A stretch of DNA of 64,000 bases from Devosia sp. XK-2 (GTDB lineage Bacteria; Pseudomonadota; Alphaproteobacteria; Rhizobiales; Devosiaceae), in assembly GCF_037113415.1 (NCBI RefSeq), contig NZ_CP146608.1, positions 2,314,501 to 2,378,500 of the forward strand, read 5' to 3'. The notes under the pieces were generated by a model, which saw only the letters and a program-made list of their open reading frames with translations, was not told where the DNA came from and did not search any database. The position numbers and the translations under genes are program-made. Positions 30,046-39,674 of this stretch are shown piece by piece (the stretch's first letter is position 1; each line of letters starts with the position of its first letter).

Positions 30046-32517
30046 CTAGGCGGTCGGAACGTCCCATATCTCCTGTGCATATTGCCGGATCGTCCTGTCC
30101 GACGAGAAAAAGCCTACGCTGGCCGTGTTGCGGATGGCCATGGCGGCCCACTTCTTCTTGTCGCGCCAGATGGCATCCACCTTGCCCTGCGCGGCGACAT
30201 AGGCATCGAAGTCCCGCGCCACCATGAACCAGTCATGATCGTAAAGGCCCCCGATCAGATCGCGATAGCGATGCGGATCGTCCGGCGAAAACACGCCAGA
30301 GGCAATCGAATCGAGGGCCTCGCGTAGCCGCGGCGAAGCGTCGATGGCCGCGCGCGGTACTTCTGAACGGGCCCGCTTGTCCTCGACCTGCTCGGCCGTC
30401 AGACCGAAGATGACGATATTGTCGGCACCCACTTCCTTGTGCATCTCGACATTGGCGCCATCCATAGTGCCAATGGTAATGGCGCCATTGGCCATGAACT
30501 TCATATTGCCGGTGCCCGATGCCTCCATGCCGGCCGTCGAAATCTGCTCGGAGAGGTCGGCCGCCGGCACGATCACCTCGGCCAGGCTGACATTGTAATT
30601 GGGCAGGAAGACCACCTTGAGCAGGCCCCGCACCGCCGGATCATTGTTGATGACCCGCGCCACATCATTGATCAGCTTGATGATCAGCTTGGCATTCCAG
30701 TAGCTCGGCGCGGCCTTGCCGGCGAAAATCTTGACGCGCGGAACCCATTCCTTTTCGGGATGCGCCCGGATCTCGTCATAGAGCGCTACGGCATGAATAA
30801 TATTGAGCAATTGCCGCTTATATTCATGAATGCGCTTGATCTGCACATCGAACATTGCGTCTGGCGAGACGGTAATGTTCAGTCGGTCCTTGATCAGCTT
30901 GGCCAGCTTCTTCTTGTTCTTGAGCTTGACCTCGGTGAACTGCTTCTGGAAGCCGGGATCCTCGGCATGCGGCAAGAGGCCGTGCAGCTTTTCCACATCG
31001 TCGAGAAAGTCGGGACCGATGCGTTCCGACACCAGTTTTGTCAGCCCCGGATTGCACTGCATCAGCCATCGGCGCGGGGTGATGCCATTGGTCTTGTTGT
31101 TGATGCGCTCGGGATAGAGCTTGTGCAGATCGGCAAACACGGTCTGCTTCATCAATTCGGTATGCAGCGCCGAAACACCATTGATCGAATGGGAACCGAC
31201 AAAGGCCAATTGGCCCATTCGCACGCGCCGCCCGCCATGTTCATCGATCAGCGACACAGCCGCGATCTGCTGGTCGCTGAACCCCTTCTTGGCCCGGGCC
31301 TCGGTCAGAATATCGGCGTTGATCTGATAGACGATCTGCATATGCCGCGGCAGCAGCCGCTCCAGCAGCGCCACCGGCCAGCTTTCCAGCGCCTCGGGCA
31401 GCAGCGTATGGTTGGTGTAACCGAACGTGCCCTTGGCAATCTGCCAGGCCTTGGCCCATTTGATCCCGTTCTCATCGACCAGGATGCGCATGAGCTCGGC
31501 CACGGAAATGGCAGGATGGGTATCGTTGAGCTGGATGGCCACCTTGTCGGCCAGCGAGCCCAGATCGCCATATTGCTGCAAATGGCGCCGGACGATGTCC
31601 TGCAGCGACGCCGAAGAGAAGAAAAATTCCTGCCGCAGCCGCAATTCCTGCCCGGCCGCAGTGGAGTCTGCGGGATAGAGCACCCGCGTGATCGCCTCGG
31701 CCCTGGCACTCTCCTCCAGCGCGCCGATATGATCGCCCGAATTGAACTTGTCGAGAAGGATGGGGTCGATCGGCTGCGCGCTCCAAAGCCGAAGCGTGTT
31801 CACCCGCGCCCCGCGCCAGCCAACGATCGGGGTGTCATACGCCACCGCCAGCAGATGCTCATTGGGCCGCCATTCCTGCCGCTCGGTCCCGTCGGGATCG
31901 GTGACCGGCTCGACATGACCACCAAAGCCGACCTCATAGGCGCTTTCGCGACGCTCGAATTCCCAGGGATTGCCATGGGCAAGCCATTCCTCGGGCAATT
32001 CGACCTGCCATCCCTCGCTCATTTCCTGCCGGAAAAGCCCATGCACGTAGCGGATGCCATAGCCATAGGCCGGGATTTTCACCGAGGACATGGATTCGAG
32101 AAAGCACGCCGCCAGACGGCCCAAACCGCCATTGCCCAGCGCCGCATCGGGCTCGAGATTGATCAGGTCGCCCAGGTCGACATCGAGGTTTTTCAGCGCC
32201 TCGGCAACGGGCTCCATCAGCCCCACATTGCTCATCGCGTCACGCATGAGCCGGCCGATCAGGAATTCCAGGCTGAGATAGTAGACGCGCTTATTGGAGG
32301 TTCGCCAGGTCTCGCGCGAGCTCTCCATCCACCGGTCCATGATCCGGTCACGCACGGCCAGGATGGTGGCACGCAGCCAATCATGCGGCCGGGCGACAAT
32401 GGGGTCCTTGCCGACGGAATAGATCAGCTTTTCAAGGATTTCGGCCTGAAGGGCCTCAACCGTAATTGCGCGGGGTTCGGGCGTGGGCGCATCGTAAACG
32501 ATCGGCTTTTGCGGCAT
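30046..32517 (-). CDS. glgP: Glycogen phosphorylase GlgP
   Basis: GT35 phosphorylase that releases glucose-1-phosphate from glycogen ends; 823 residues. The pyridoxal-phosphate Lys lies in EASGTGNMKFMANGAITIG. LEPDAALGNGGLGRLAACFL, IQLNDTHPAISVAEL and IKRIHEYKRQLLNI are family hallmarks. It is the first gene of the cluster, about 160 bases before glgB. The run glgP-B-C-A-pgm-X places synthesis and breakdown under one transcript, so enzyme control (allostery of GlgC and GlgP) must set the direction of flux. Confidence 0.97.
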   Translation of the reverse strand: MPQKPIVYDAPTPEPRAITVEALQAEILEKLIYSVGKDPIVARPHDWLRATILAVRDRIMDRWMESSRETWRTSNKRVYYLSLEFLIGRLMRDAMSNVGLMEPVAEALKNLDVDLGDLINLEPDAALGNGGLGRLAACFLESMSSVKIPAYGYGIRYVHGLFRQEMSEGWQVELPEEWLAHGNPWEFERRESAYEVGFGGHVEPVTDPDGTERQEWRPNEHLLAVAYDTPIVGWRGARVNTLRLWSAQPIDPILLDKFNSGDHIGALEESARAEAITRVLYPADSTAAGQELRLRQEFFFSSASLQDIVRRHLQQYGDLGSLADKVAIQLNDTHPAISVAELMRILVDENGIKWAKAWQIAKGTFGYTNHTLLPEALESWPVALLERLLPRHMQIVYQINADILTEARAKKGFSDQQIAAVSLIDEHGGRRVRMGQLAFVGSHSINGVSALHTELMKQTVFADLHKLYPERINNKTNGITPRRWLMQCNPGLTKLVSERIGPDFLDDVEKLHGLLPHAEDPGFQKQFTEVKLKNKKKLAKLIKDRLNITVSPDAMFDVQIKRIHEYKRQLLNIIHAVALYDEIRAHPEKEWVPRVKIFAGKAAPSYWNAKLIIKLINDVARVINNDPAVRGLLKVVFLPNYNVSLAEVIVPAADLSEQISTAGMEASGTGNMKFMANGAITIGTMDGANVEMHKEVGADNIVIFGLTAEQVEDKRARSEVPRAAIDASPRLREALDSIASGVFSPDDPHRYRDLIGGLYDHDWFMVARDFDAYVAAQGKVDAIWRDKKKWAAMAIRNTASVGFFSSDRTIRQYAQEIWDVPTA

Positions 32518-32608
32518 CTCGCAATCCAGAGTTCATGACGATGTTCCCCTCAGAATAGATGCAGTCTTGCACTAATTTTGTGCAGGGGAAAGCCCCCGCG
32601 TTCGCATG

Positions 32609-34468
32609 CTACGGACTGCCCTGAATTTGCTGCGAGGACTTGTTGGCGGCAGCCTCCGCCTCGTCTTCGGCCACGGACACGCCACCCTCACGCGCTTGAT
32701 CGCGGGCATTGCTGATCAAAAGCTGGGTCAGGTTACGCCAGTCTTCACCCCCCAGTTGCAGTTCAAACCGCTGCCGGTCGCGGCTGCGCACGCCCTCCAC
32801 CACCTCATCGGCTTCTTCGTCGGTCGCGCCCAGCATCCGCACGGCTTCGCCGCCAAAGGTGATCGCCGACTCGAAAGTCTCGCGGATCTGATATTCCACG
32901 CCGGCCCGCACCAGCGCGATACCATGCGGCCGGTCGAAGGCCCGCGCCATTACCCGCGCCAGTGGGAACTCGTCGCGCAGCAGTTCGGCAATCCGCGTCG
33001 TCTGCTCCTTCTGGTCGGTACACACAAGGATCAGGTCCGCGGTGGCGGCACCGGCAGCGCGCAGAATGTCCAGCCGCGTCCCGTCGCCATAATAGACCTT
33101 GAAGCCGATCTGCGCGGCGGCCCGGATCATGTCGGTATCATTATCGATGATTGAAACCGTGTGCCGGAGCGCCAGGAGCGGCTGGCTGACGATCTGGCCG
33201 AAACGGCCAAAGCCGATGATCAACACCTTGCCGCTCAGCCCATCCGCCTCCTCGACGCCATCCATGGATTGGGCGACCTTGGGCATCAGGTAGCGCATGC
33301 CGATAATGGCAAAAGGCGTGATGACCATGGAGATGATGACGGTGGCGGTAAAGATGGCATTGGTGGGCGCGTCGATCAGCCCGCTGCTGGCCGCCGTCGT
33401 ATAGAGCACGAAGGCAAATTCGCCGCCCTGCCCCATCAACACGGCACGCTCCAGCGCCTCGCCGTGATCTGACCGCATGAGCCGCGCAATGACGTAGATG
33501 GCAACGGCCTTGATCAGCATATAGGCCACGACGCTGACCGCGATGATCCCCAGATTCTCGGCCACTACGCCCAGATCGAGCGACATGCCCACCGCCAGGA
33601 AGAATAATCCCAGCAACAGCCCCCTGAATGGCTCCACATCCGCCTCGAGCTGGTGCTTGAAAGTGGAGGTGGAGAGCAGCACGCCGGCCAGGAACGCCCC
33701 CATCGCCATGGACAGGCCGCTCACCTGGAACAATAGCGCAGCTCCCAGTACCACGAGCAGGGCCGCGGCAGTCATCACCTCGCGCACCTTGGCCTGGGCC
33801 AAAAGTGCAAAGAACGGGTTCATGATCCGCTGCCCCAGGAAGATCAGCAGCAAGATGGCGCCTACCGCCACCCCGAAGGAAATCACCCGCGCCAGCATGC
33901 TTACATCGTCGGCGGAGGGGGCCAGGAGGGCCACGACGGCCAGCAGCGGCACAATGGCCAGGTCTTCGAGCAACAGCACGGACACCATCTTCTGGCCGCC
34001 CGGCGTCGCCAACTCGCCCCGCTCACCCAGGATCTGCATGACAATGGCCGTCGAGGTCAGCACGAAGCCCATGCCGAAAACAAAGGCGACCACCGGCGCA
34101 AAGCCCAGCACTATGCCAGCGCCCGTCAACAGGGCGCCGCTGACGGCAACCTGAATGACCCCCAGGCCGAAAATCTGCTTGCGCAGCGACCAGAGCCGGT
34201 TCGGCTCCATCTCCAGCCCGATGATGAACAAGAACAGCACCACGCCTAGTTCGGCCGCGTGCAGCACCGAAGCCGGGTCCGAGATCAGCCCGATGCCTGA
34301 GGGACCGAGCAGCAGCCCGGCAGCCAGATAGCCTAGAACGGATCCCAGGCCGATGCGCTTGAAGAGTGGAACCGCAACGGTCCCCGCCGCCAGCAAGGCA
34401 ACGACCGGCACCAGATCCAGTCCGTGCTGCGCGGCCTCGGCTGCATGTGTTACAACGTCACCAGCCAT
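32609..34468 (-). CDS. Kef-type monovalent cation:proton antiporter (CPA2)
   Basis: Inner-membrane potassium-efflux type antiporter of 619 residues. About twelve helices span residues 20-400, with LGYLAAGLLLGPSGIGLI, VVLFLFIIGLEMEP and MLGERGE-like QILGERGELATPGG. A TrkA-N nucleotide-binding domain follows at about 425-540, with VLIIGFGRFGQIVSQPL and the acidic IIDNDTD. The acidic tail is variable. It is KefB/KefC-like, but I see no ancillary KefF/KefG oxidoreductase nearby, so glutathione-gated control cannot be assumed. It lies on the minus strand upstream of glgP and downstream of the AI-2E family gene. Confidence 0.9.
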   Translation of the reverse strand: MAGDVVTHAAEAAQHGLDLVPVVALLAAGTVAVPLFKRIGLGSVLGYLAAGLLLGPSGIGLISDPASVLHAAELGVVLFLFIIGLEMEPNRLWSLRKQIFGLGVIQVAVSGALLTGAGIVLGFAPVVAFVFGMGFVLTSTAIVMQILGERGELATPGGQKMVSVLLLEDLAIVPLLAVVALLAPSADDVSMLARVISFGVAVGAILLLIFLGQRIMNPFFALLAQAKVREVMTAAALLVVLGAALLFQVSGLSMAMGAFLAGVLLSTSTFKHQLEADVEPFRGLLLGLFFLAVGMSLDLGVVAENLGIIAVSVVAYMLIKAVAIYVIARLMRSDHGEALERAVLMGQGGEFAFVLYTTAASSGLIDAPTNAIFTATVIISMVITPFAIIGMRYLMPKVAQSMDGVEEADGLSGKVLIIGFGRFGQIVSQPLLALRHTVSIIDNDTDMIRAAAQIGFKVYYGDGTRLDILRAAGAATADLILVCTDQKEQTTRIAELLRDEFPLARVMARAFDRPHGIALVRAGVEYQIRETFESAITFGGEAVRMLGATDEEADEVVEGVRSRDRQRFELQLGGEDWRNLTQLLISNARDQAREGGVSVAEDEAEAAANKSSQQIQGSP

Positions 34469-34546
34469 CGCACAGTCTCCGAACCAATCGGCCTAAAGAC
34501 TGATGGGGCCGCGCCTCCCCGTCAAGCTGTTCGGAACGGTGCGGCC

Positions 34547-35797
34547 TCAACCGGCAGTCGGTTCCACCCCGGTTGGCCCGGTGCCCTGCGGTGGTTCCTC
34601 GCGCCCCTGTTTGCGCGCCTCCCCTTCTTCATCCCGCCGCTTCTCGCGGATGGCCTGGGCAGCATTTGCCAGCAGTTCCTCCCGAGCCGTCATATGCGCC
34701 GTTCTGCGCACCGGGCGGCGCGGTGCAACCGGCCTGCTCGGCAGGATATGGGCAATTACCGACTGGGCAATCAACAAGGTGGGAACAGCCACCAAACCGC
34801 CCACCGGGCCCCAGGTCCAGATCCAGAACGTGATGGAAAGAAAGATGATGAAGGGATTGATCGTCAGCGTGCGCCCGATGAAATGCGGCGTGAAAATCTG
34901 ACCTTCGACGAAATTGATGCCCGCATAGCAGGCCACCGGCAGCAGGATCTGGAATAATTCGGTCTGCGTACCCAGTCCCACCGCGAGCAGCACGGTCACC
35001 ATGATCGCCTGCCCCACATAGGGAATGTAGTTCAGGACGGCGGCCATCGCCCCCCACAGGAGCGGCGAGGGCATGCCAATGGCCCACATGGCCAGGGACA
35101 CCGCCGTCCCTACGCACAGATTGATCACGGTCACCGACAGCAGGAACCGGCTGACCTTATATTCCACATCGCGAAACACATGCGCCGTGCGCCAGCGCAT
35201 GCGCCGGGTAACGCACATGGAGAGAACCGAGGTACGGATATGGTCGCGCGTGGCAACGAAGAAGTAGAGGCTGGCCAGGAAAATGGCGATCTGCGCCAGA
35301 ATGGCTGGGGCCAGCATGGCCACACCGGTGACCGCGCTACCGTCTTCCACCTGCACGGACATGGCACCGCCCGAGCCCAGTGCCGTACCGATTTGCTCCT
35401 GAAAATCGCCGATGGACTGGAGCGGTTCTTTCAGGCTCGCCAATTGCGCCTGCAGCTTCTCCCAGATCAATGGCGCCCGGGCCACCCATTCGCTCAGCGG
35501 AACCGCAAACAGCATGGCGAAGCCGAAAATGACGGCGAGCAGCAGCAGTACGACCACGGCAGCCGACAGGGCAGGCGGCACGCCCGCGCTTTCGACCCGG
35601 TCCGCCACCGGCCCGAACATCAGCCCGACCACGATGGCCAGCGTGACCGGCGCCAGAAACACCTGGCCGACCTGCAACAAGGCGAGCAGCACTGCAAGGC
35701 CCACCCCGACCATCGCGAGACGAGCCGCATTGTTCAGCACACGCTCGAACTGGCTTTCGTCTAGCTGGGCGGTGTGACCGGACAAGGGGTGACGCAT
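34547..35797 (-). CDS. AI-2E family transporter
   Basis: Integral membrane protein of 416 residues with about eight helices in the PerM/AI-2E exporter layout. An N-terminal pair of helices (LLALLQVGQVFLAPVTLAIVV) comes first, then a large loop, and then the conserved C-terminal block LNYIPYVGQAIM, FVEGQIFTPHFIGRTLTINP and FLSITFWIWTWGPVGG. The C-terminal 55 residues are charged and probably disordered. The family name is historical; members export diverse small molecules or sodium, so the substrate is unknown. I chose the ATG at 35797; the longer open frame upstream runs antisense to the nucleoside hydrolase gene. Confidence 0.88.
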   Translation of the reverse strand: MRHPLSGHTAQLDESQFERVLNNAARLAMVGVGLAVLLALLQVGQVFLAPVTLAIVVGLMFGPVADRVESAGVPPALSAAVVVLLLLAVIFGFAMLFAVPLSEWVARAPLIWEKLQAQLASLKEPLQSIGDFQEQIGTALGSGGAMSVQVEDGSAVTGVAMLAPAILAQIAIFLASLYFFVATRDHIRTSVLSMCVTRRMRWRTAHVFRDVEYKVSRFLLSVTVINLCVGTAVSLAMWAIGMPSPLLWGAMAAVLNYIPYVGQAIMVTVLLAVGLGTQTELFQILLPVACYAGINFVEGQIFTPHFIGRTLTINPFIIFLSITFWIWTWGPVGGLVAVPTLLIAQSVIAHILPSRPVAPRRPVRRTAHMTAREELLANAAQAIREKRRDEEGEARKQGREEPPQGTGPTGVEPTAG

Positions 35798-35935
35798 TTG
35801 GATTTCCGTGGTGGGGCTGAGAAAAACGCGCAGGCCACAACTTTCGTTCCGCCTGCTGCCGCTAATCCATCGACCGCGCCAGGGGGCTTGGATAAGGTTC
35901 GGCCGCAACACAATTTTGAGTCTCTTGGATTTGCC

Positions 35936-36877
35936 ATGTCCCGCAAGATCATCATCGATACCGACCCCGGCCAGGACGATGCCGTCGCCATTCTGATGGC
36001 CCTGGCCTCCCCTGAAGATTTCGAGGTTCTGGGGATCGTTGCGGTGGCCGGCAATGTCGGCCTGCACCACAATGCCAGCAATGCCCGCAAGGTGGTCGAG
36101 CTGTCCGGCCGCACCGACGTGCCTGTCTATGCCGGCTGCGCGCGCCCCATGCGCCGGCATCTGGTGACGGCTGAACATGTGCATGGCGATACCGGCCTCA
36201 ACGGTCCCGACCTGCCCGAACCGACCATTGCCCTGCAGGATCAGCATGGCGTCGACTTCATCATCGAAACCCTGATGAATGCCGAGCCCAAGACCATCAC
36301 CCTGTGCACGCTCGGCCCCCTGACCAATATCGCCATGGCCCTGGTCAAGCAGCCGGCCATCGCCGAGCGCATCCAGGAAATCGTCATGATGGGCGGGGCC
36401 TATTTCGAGGTGGGCAACATCACCCCGGCGGCCGAATTCAATATCTATGTCGATCCCGAAGCGGCCGATGTGGTGATGCGCTGCGGCGCCCCGATCACGA
36501 TCCTGTCGCTCGATGTGACCCACATGATCCAGTCGACGCCGGCGCGGCTCGACGCGATAAAGGCGCTGGGCAACCGAACAGGGGAAGCCGTGCATGCCAT
36601 GCTGAGCTTTTCCGAGACCTTCGACCTGGAAAAATACGGTTGGGACGGTGCACCGCTGCACGACCCCACAGTCATCGCCTATCTGCTCCAGCCCGACCTG
36701 TTCGAGGGCCGCCACTGCAATGTCACCATCGAGACCGCCAGCGAACTGACCATGGGCATGACCGTGGTGGATTACTGGCACGTCACCGGCCGCAGCTACA
36801 ACGCCACCTGGTTGCGCACCGGCAATGCCGAAGGATTTTACACTCTTCTCAATGAGCGGCTGGCGCGCCTGCCATAA
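35936..36877 (+). CDS. Nucleoside hydrolase (first paralogue)
   Basis: Inosine/uridine-preferring type hydrolase that splits nucleosides to base and ribose; 313 residues. The calcium-binding motif DTDPGQDDA is at residues 8-16. LGPLTNIAMAL, IVMMGGAYFEVGNITPAAEFNIYVDPEAA and the late APLHDPTVIAYLL all match the IUNH family. The ATG at 35936 is divergent from the AI-2E gene across 138 bases. A second paralogue lies at 46226-47116 inside a nucleoside locus, so this cell has at least two. Base preference cannot be read from sequence. Confidence 0.93.
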   Translation: MSRKIIIDTDPGQDDAVAILMALASPEDFEVLGIVAVAGNVGLHHNASNARKVVELSGRTDVPVYAGCARPMRRHLVTAEHVHGDTGLNGPDLPEPTIALQDQHGVDFIIETLMNAEPKTITLCTLGPLTNIAMALVKQPAIAERIQEIVMMGGAYFEVGNITPAAEFNIYVDPEAADVVMRCGAPITILSLDVTHMIQSTPARLDAIKALGNRTGEAVHAMLSFSETFDLEKYGWDGAPLHDPTVIAYLLQPDLFEGRHCNVTIETASELTMGMTVVDYWHVTGRSYNATWLRTGNAEGFYTLLNERLARLP

Positions 36878-36922
36878 AAGCTCCGGCAGCGCCCGTTCCT
36901 CACTCCATCAGGAAGAAGGGGA

Positions 36923-38503
36923 TCAACCGCCCAGCCGCACCTCCCGGGTGACCTCGATATTGTCCAGAAAGGCCCGGTCGTGGCTGATGACCAGCAGGGC
37001 GCCATCATAGGCACGGAGCCCAGCCTCGACGACTTCGATCGCCTCGATGTCGAGATGATTGGTCGGCTCGTCCAGCACCACCAGCATGGGTGGCGTCTTG
37101 CCGCCCAGCACGCAGGCCAGCGCTGCCCGCAGCATTTCCCCGCCGCTGAGCGTTCCGACCACCTGCAGCGCCGCATCATTGCGAAATTTGAACGCCGCCA
37201 GAATCGAGCGGCAATCATTGATCGAACCGCCCGGGTTGAGGCGACGGAAATTGTCCAGAATGCTTTCATGCCGGTCGAGCAGTGCCACCTGCTGGTCGAG
37301 AAGGGCGATTGGACCACCCATCTGCACCTGGCCATTCATCGGCGTCAGCGACCCGGTCAGCAGCTTGAGCAGAGTCGTCTTGCCCGCACCATTCGGCCCT
37401 GAAATGGCGACGCGCTCGGGCCCGATAATCTCCAGATGCGCATCCCGGATGATCGGACGCTCGGCGTCATAACCGCCGGTCAGGCCGCTGGCCCGGAGGA
37501 CCACCTTGCCCGCCGGTAGTCCGCTTGGTGCCAGTTTCACCGCAAAGGGCGTCAGCACCTCGATCTTCGAGCGCGCTTCGGCCGCCTGCAATTGGGCGGC
37601 GTCGGCCTGCTTTTCGGCCAGGCGGTCCAATCCGCCCGCTGTCGCCTCGGCGCGCCGCTTCATCCCGCCCAGCATGATTTTGGGCGTGTCGCCCTTGGCC
37701 GCCTTCCGTCGCCCGTCGGCATCGCGCCGGTCTTGCTTCTCGCGGGCCTCCTGTGCCGCGCGTGCCGCGTCGCGCACCTGCCGGTCGGCCACGGCAAGAT
37801 CGCGCTGGGCATTGACCAGCTCCAGCGCCTTGCGTTCCCGGTAATGGGTCCAATTGCCACCATAGCTGCTGGCCCCCAGGCCCGTCAGCTCAACAATGAC
37901 ATCCATGCTGTCGAGCAAATCCCGATCATGACTGATCACAATGGCCGCGCCGCGCCATTGTCTCAGCATCAGCGTCACCGCTGCGCGCCCATCTGTGTCG
38001 AGATTATTTGTCGGCTCATCGAGCAGGATCAGGTCGGGCGCGTCAAACACCAGCGCTGCCAAGGCCGCCCGCGTCCGCTGCCCGCCCGAAAGAGTCGATA
38101 AGAGCGTTGCCGGACCGATATCGAGCGCCAGCGTCGCCAACGCCTCGTTGAGCCTGTTGTCCAATGTCCAATCGGCATTTGCCAGCTCGTCATTGTCGGC
38201 CTCGCCGGCCATGGCGCGCTCGAGCAGGTCCAGACCAGCCCGCGCGCCGAACAGGTCCGCTATGGTCTCGTCCGGCCCCGGCTGCACCGATTGGCGCAGC
38301 ACACCGATGCGACCAGCGACGGTCACGCTGCCCGAAGATGGCAGCAGCTCACCGGTGATCAGTCGCAAAAGCGTGGTCTTGCCAACGCCATTGCGGCCCA
38401 CAAGCCCAGTGCGGCCTGTGCCGAAACTCAGATCGAGATTGGAAAAAAGCGTCCGGCCGTCAGGGCCGGCATAAGTTAGATGCGAAAGCGTCACGGAAGG
38501 CAT
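36923..38503 (-). CDS. ABC-F family ATPase
   Basis: Soluble protein of 526 residues with two ATP-binding cassettes and no membrane part, a ribosome-associated ABC-F type. The first Walker A is GRNGVGKTT at residues 36-44 and the second GPNGAGKTT near 365. Signatures are LSGGQRTRAALAAL and LSGGEMLRAALACVL; Walker B motifs are ILLDEPTNNLD and VVLDEPTNHLD. The linker of about 80 residues between cassettes is charged and helical (AREKQDRRDADGRRKAA), as expected for the P-site tRNA interaction motif. It may act in translation or antibiotic resistance; which subfamily is not clear. Confidence 0.92.
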   Translation of the reverse strand: MPSVTLSHLTYAGPDGRTLFSNLDLSFGTGRTGLVGRNGVGKTTLLRLITGELLPSSGSVTVAGRIGVLRQSVQPGPDETIADLFGARAGLDLLERAMAGEADNDELANADWTLDNRLNEALATLALDIGPATLLSTLSGGQRTRAALAALVFDAPDLILLDEPTNNLDTDGRAAVTLMLRQWRGAAIVISHDRDLLDSMDVIVELTGLGASSYGGNWTHYRERKALELVNAQRDLAVADRQVRDAARAAQEAREKQDRRDADGRRKAAKGDTPKIMLGGMKRRAEATAGGLDRLAEKQADAAQLQAAEARSKIEVLTPFAVKLAPSGLPAGKVVLRASGLTGGYDAERPIIRDAHLEIIGPERVAISGPNGAGKTTLLKLLTGSLTPMNGQVQMGGPIALLDQQVALLDRHESILDNFRRLNPGGSINDCRSILAAFKFRNDAALQVVGTLSGGEMLRAALACVLGGKTPPMLVVLDEPTNHLDIEAIEVVEAGLRAYDGALLVISHDRAFLDNIEVTREVRLGG

Positions 38504-38686
38504 GAATCGAAAAATCCTCAGGGGCAAGGCAGGTCGGCATTGCTGTGAGGATGCGATCCATGGGAACCGTCCGGTCGGGTTGCGATAAGAGCAAAATAAT
38601 GCCGCAGCCGCGCCGGTCAAGTGCAGGCTGGCAAATTGGCGTCAGCAGGCGTAGTGTCCGCGCGCTCGATTGCCGGATATCGCTCC

Positions 38687-39298
38687 ATGGACCTCTTCAC
38701 GCTCCTCGCCTTCACCCTCGCCTACGCCATTGCGGTCCTGGTGCCGGGGCCCGGCGTGGCGGCTGTTGTCGCGCGCGCCCTGGGCGGCGGCTTCAGAGGC
38801 GCTTTCCCCATGGTGTTGGGCATTCTCGCCGGCGATCTGGTCTATTTTTTCTTTGCCGTTTTCGGGCTGGCGGCCATCGCCACCTGGTTCGGACCGATCT
38901 TCACGATCATTCGCTGGGCCGGCGCCGCTTACCTGCTCTATATCGCCTATAGATTCTGGACGGCCCGTCCCGGCTCGGAGCAGATGAAGCCCAAGAATGA
39001 GGGGCGCTGGAAGACTTTCCTCGCTGGCTTCTCGCTGACCATGGGCAACCCCAAGACCATCGTTTTCTATCTCGCCATCCTGCCAACGGTCGTGCCGCTG
39101 GGCGAAATGAACCCGGTCGCCTTTATCGAGCTGACTGCCATTGTGATCGTCGTCTTGCTGCTCATCGGCTGCGGTTATGCCTGGCTGGCATCCGCCGCCC
39201 GCGATATGTTCCGCAGCGAAAAGGCTCTCGGCCGCCTCAACAAGACGGCCGGAGCGATGATGGCCGGAGCCGCCGGCCTGGTCGTCATGCAGCACTAG
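38687..39298 (+). CDS. LysE/RhtB family amino-acid exporter
   Basis: Inner-membrane exporter of 203 residues with about six helices. AVLVPGPGVAAVVARALGGG near the N-terminus and FLAGFSLTMGNPKTIVFYLA in the middle are the family marks. The substrate is an amino acid or derivative, not resolvable here. The ATG at 38687 has only a weak GGA upstream. It is divergent from the ABC-F gene and followed by two small genes that have their own promoter. Confidence 0.9.
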   Translation: MDLFTLLAFTLAYAIAVLVPGPGVAAVVARALGGGFRGAFPMVLGILAGDLVYFFFAVFGLAAIATWFGPIFTIIRWAGAAYLLYIAYRFWTARPGSEQMKPKNEGRWKTFLAGFSLTMGNPKTIVFYLAILPTVVPLGEMNPVAFIELTAIVIVVLLLIGCGYAWLASAARDMFRSEKALGRLNKTAGAMMAGAAGLVVMQH

Positions 39299-39304
39299 TC
39301 GGCA

Positions 39305-39338
39305 TTAACCCGCCGCTAACCTTTAACGCCTGATTAAC
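39305..39338 (+). promoter_or_regulatory. CtrA-type binding sites before the first small paralogue
   Basis: An exact TTAA-N7-TTAAC match at 39323-39338 is preceded by a near match, TTAA-N7-CTAAC, at 39305-39320. The second half-site continues as TTAACCAT. The pair ends 22 bases before the start codon at 39361. CtrA is the alphaproteobacterial cell-cycle and motility regulator that binds this motif. Confidence 0.65.
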
Positions 39339-39360
39339 CATAATCGGCCAAGCTTCCCGC

Positions 39361-39582
39361 ATGGCCTATGGCAGCACCAAGATCACCCGATACAACATGC
39401 ATCAGCTCTCGGCCTACGAGCGGATGCAGTATCAACGCGAGCGCCGTGCCCAGGCCGCGGAAATCGCCCAGAAACAAGCCAGTACCGCCAATAGCTTCGC
39501 CAATATTCAGGCCACCAACGCGGTCGAGATGGGCAATCTCTTCTCCAAGATCGCGATGCAGCGGATTTCCAAGACCGCCTGA
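39361..39582 (+). CDS. Small basic protein, tandem paralogue A
   Basis: A 73-residue protein I do not recognise. It is hydrophilic, basic and helical, with no signal peptide. It shares about 60% identity with the next small gene: ITRYNMHQLSAYER, the Arg/Gln-rich middle and the end MGNLFSKIAMQRI are conserved. The ribosome site is weak. A perfect CtrA-type motif lies just upstream, which suggests cell-cycle or motility-linked expression. Conservation across two copies argues that it is real. There are no Cys residues or known motifs. Confidence 0.8.
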   Translation: MAYGSTKITRYNMHQLSAYERMQYQRERRAQAAEIAQKQASTANSFANIQATNAVEMGNLFSKIAMQRISKTA

Positions 39583-39674
39583 GCCAAAATTCTCAGACAA
39601 GCCGAGCGTGGCCCTTAACCTGGCGTAAGCTCTCCTTGGCCTAGCCTGCCCTGGGCATCATCCAGAGTAGTGTC

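Noticed and set aside
30439-32538. 699-residue plus-strand open frame opposite glgP
   Set aside because: It is a shadow of the phosphorylase codons, with no ribosome site or domain; the sense gene is unambiguous.
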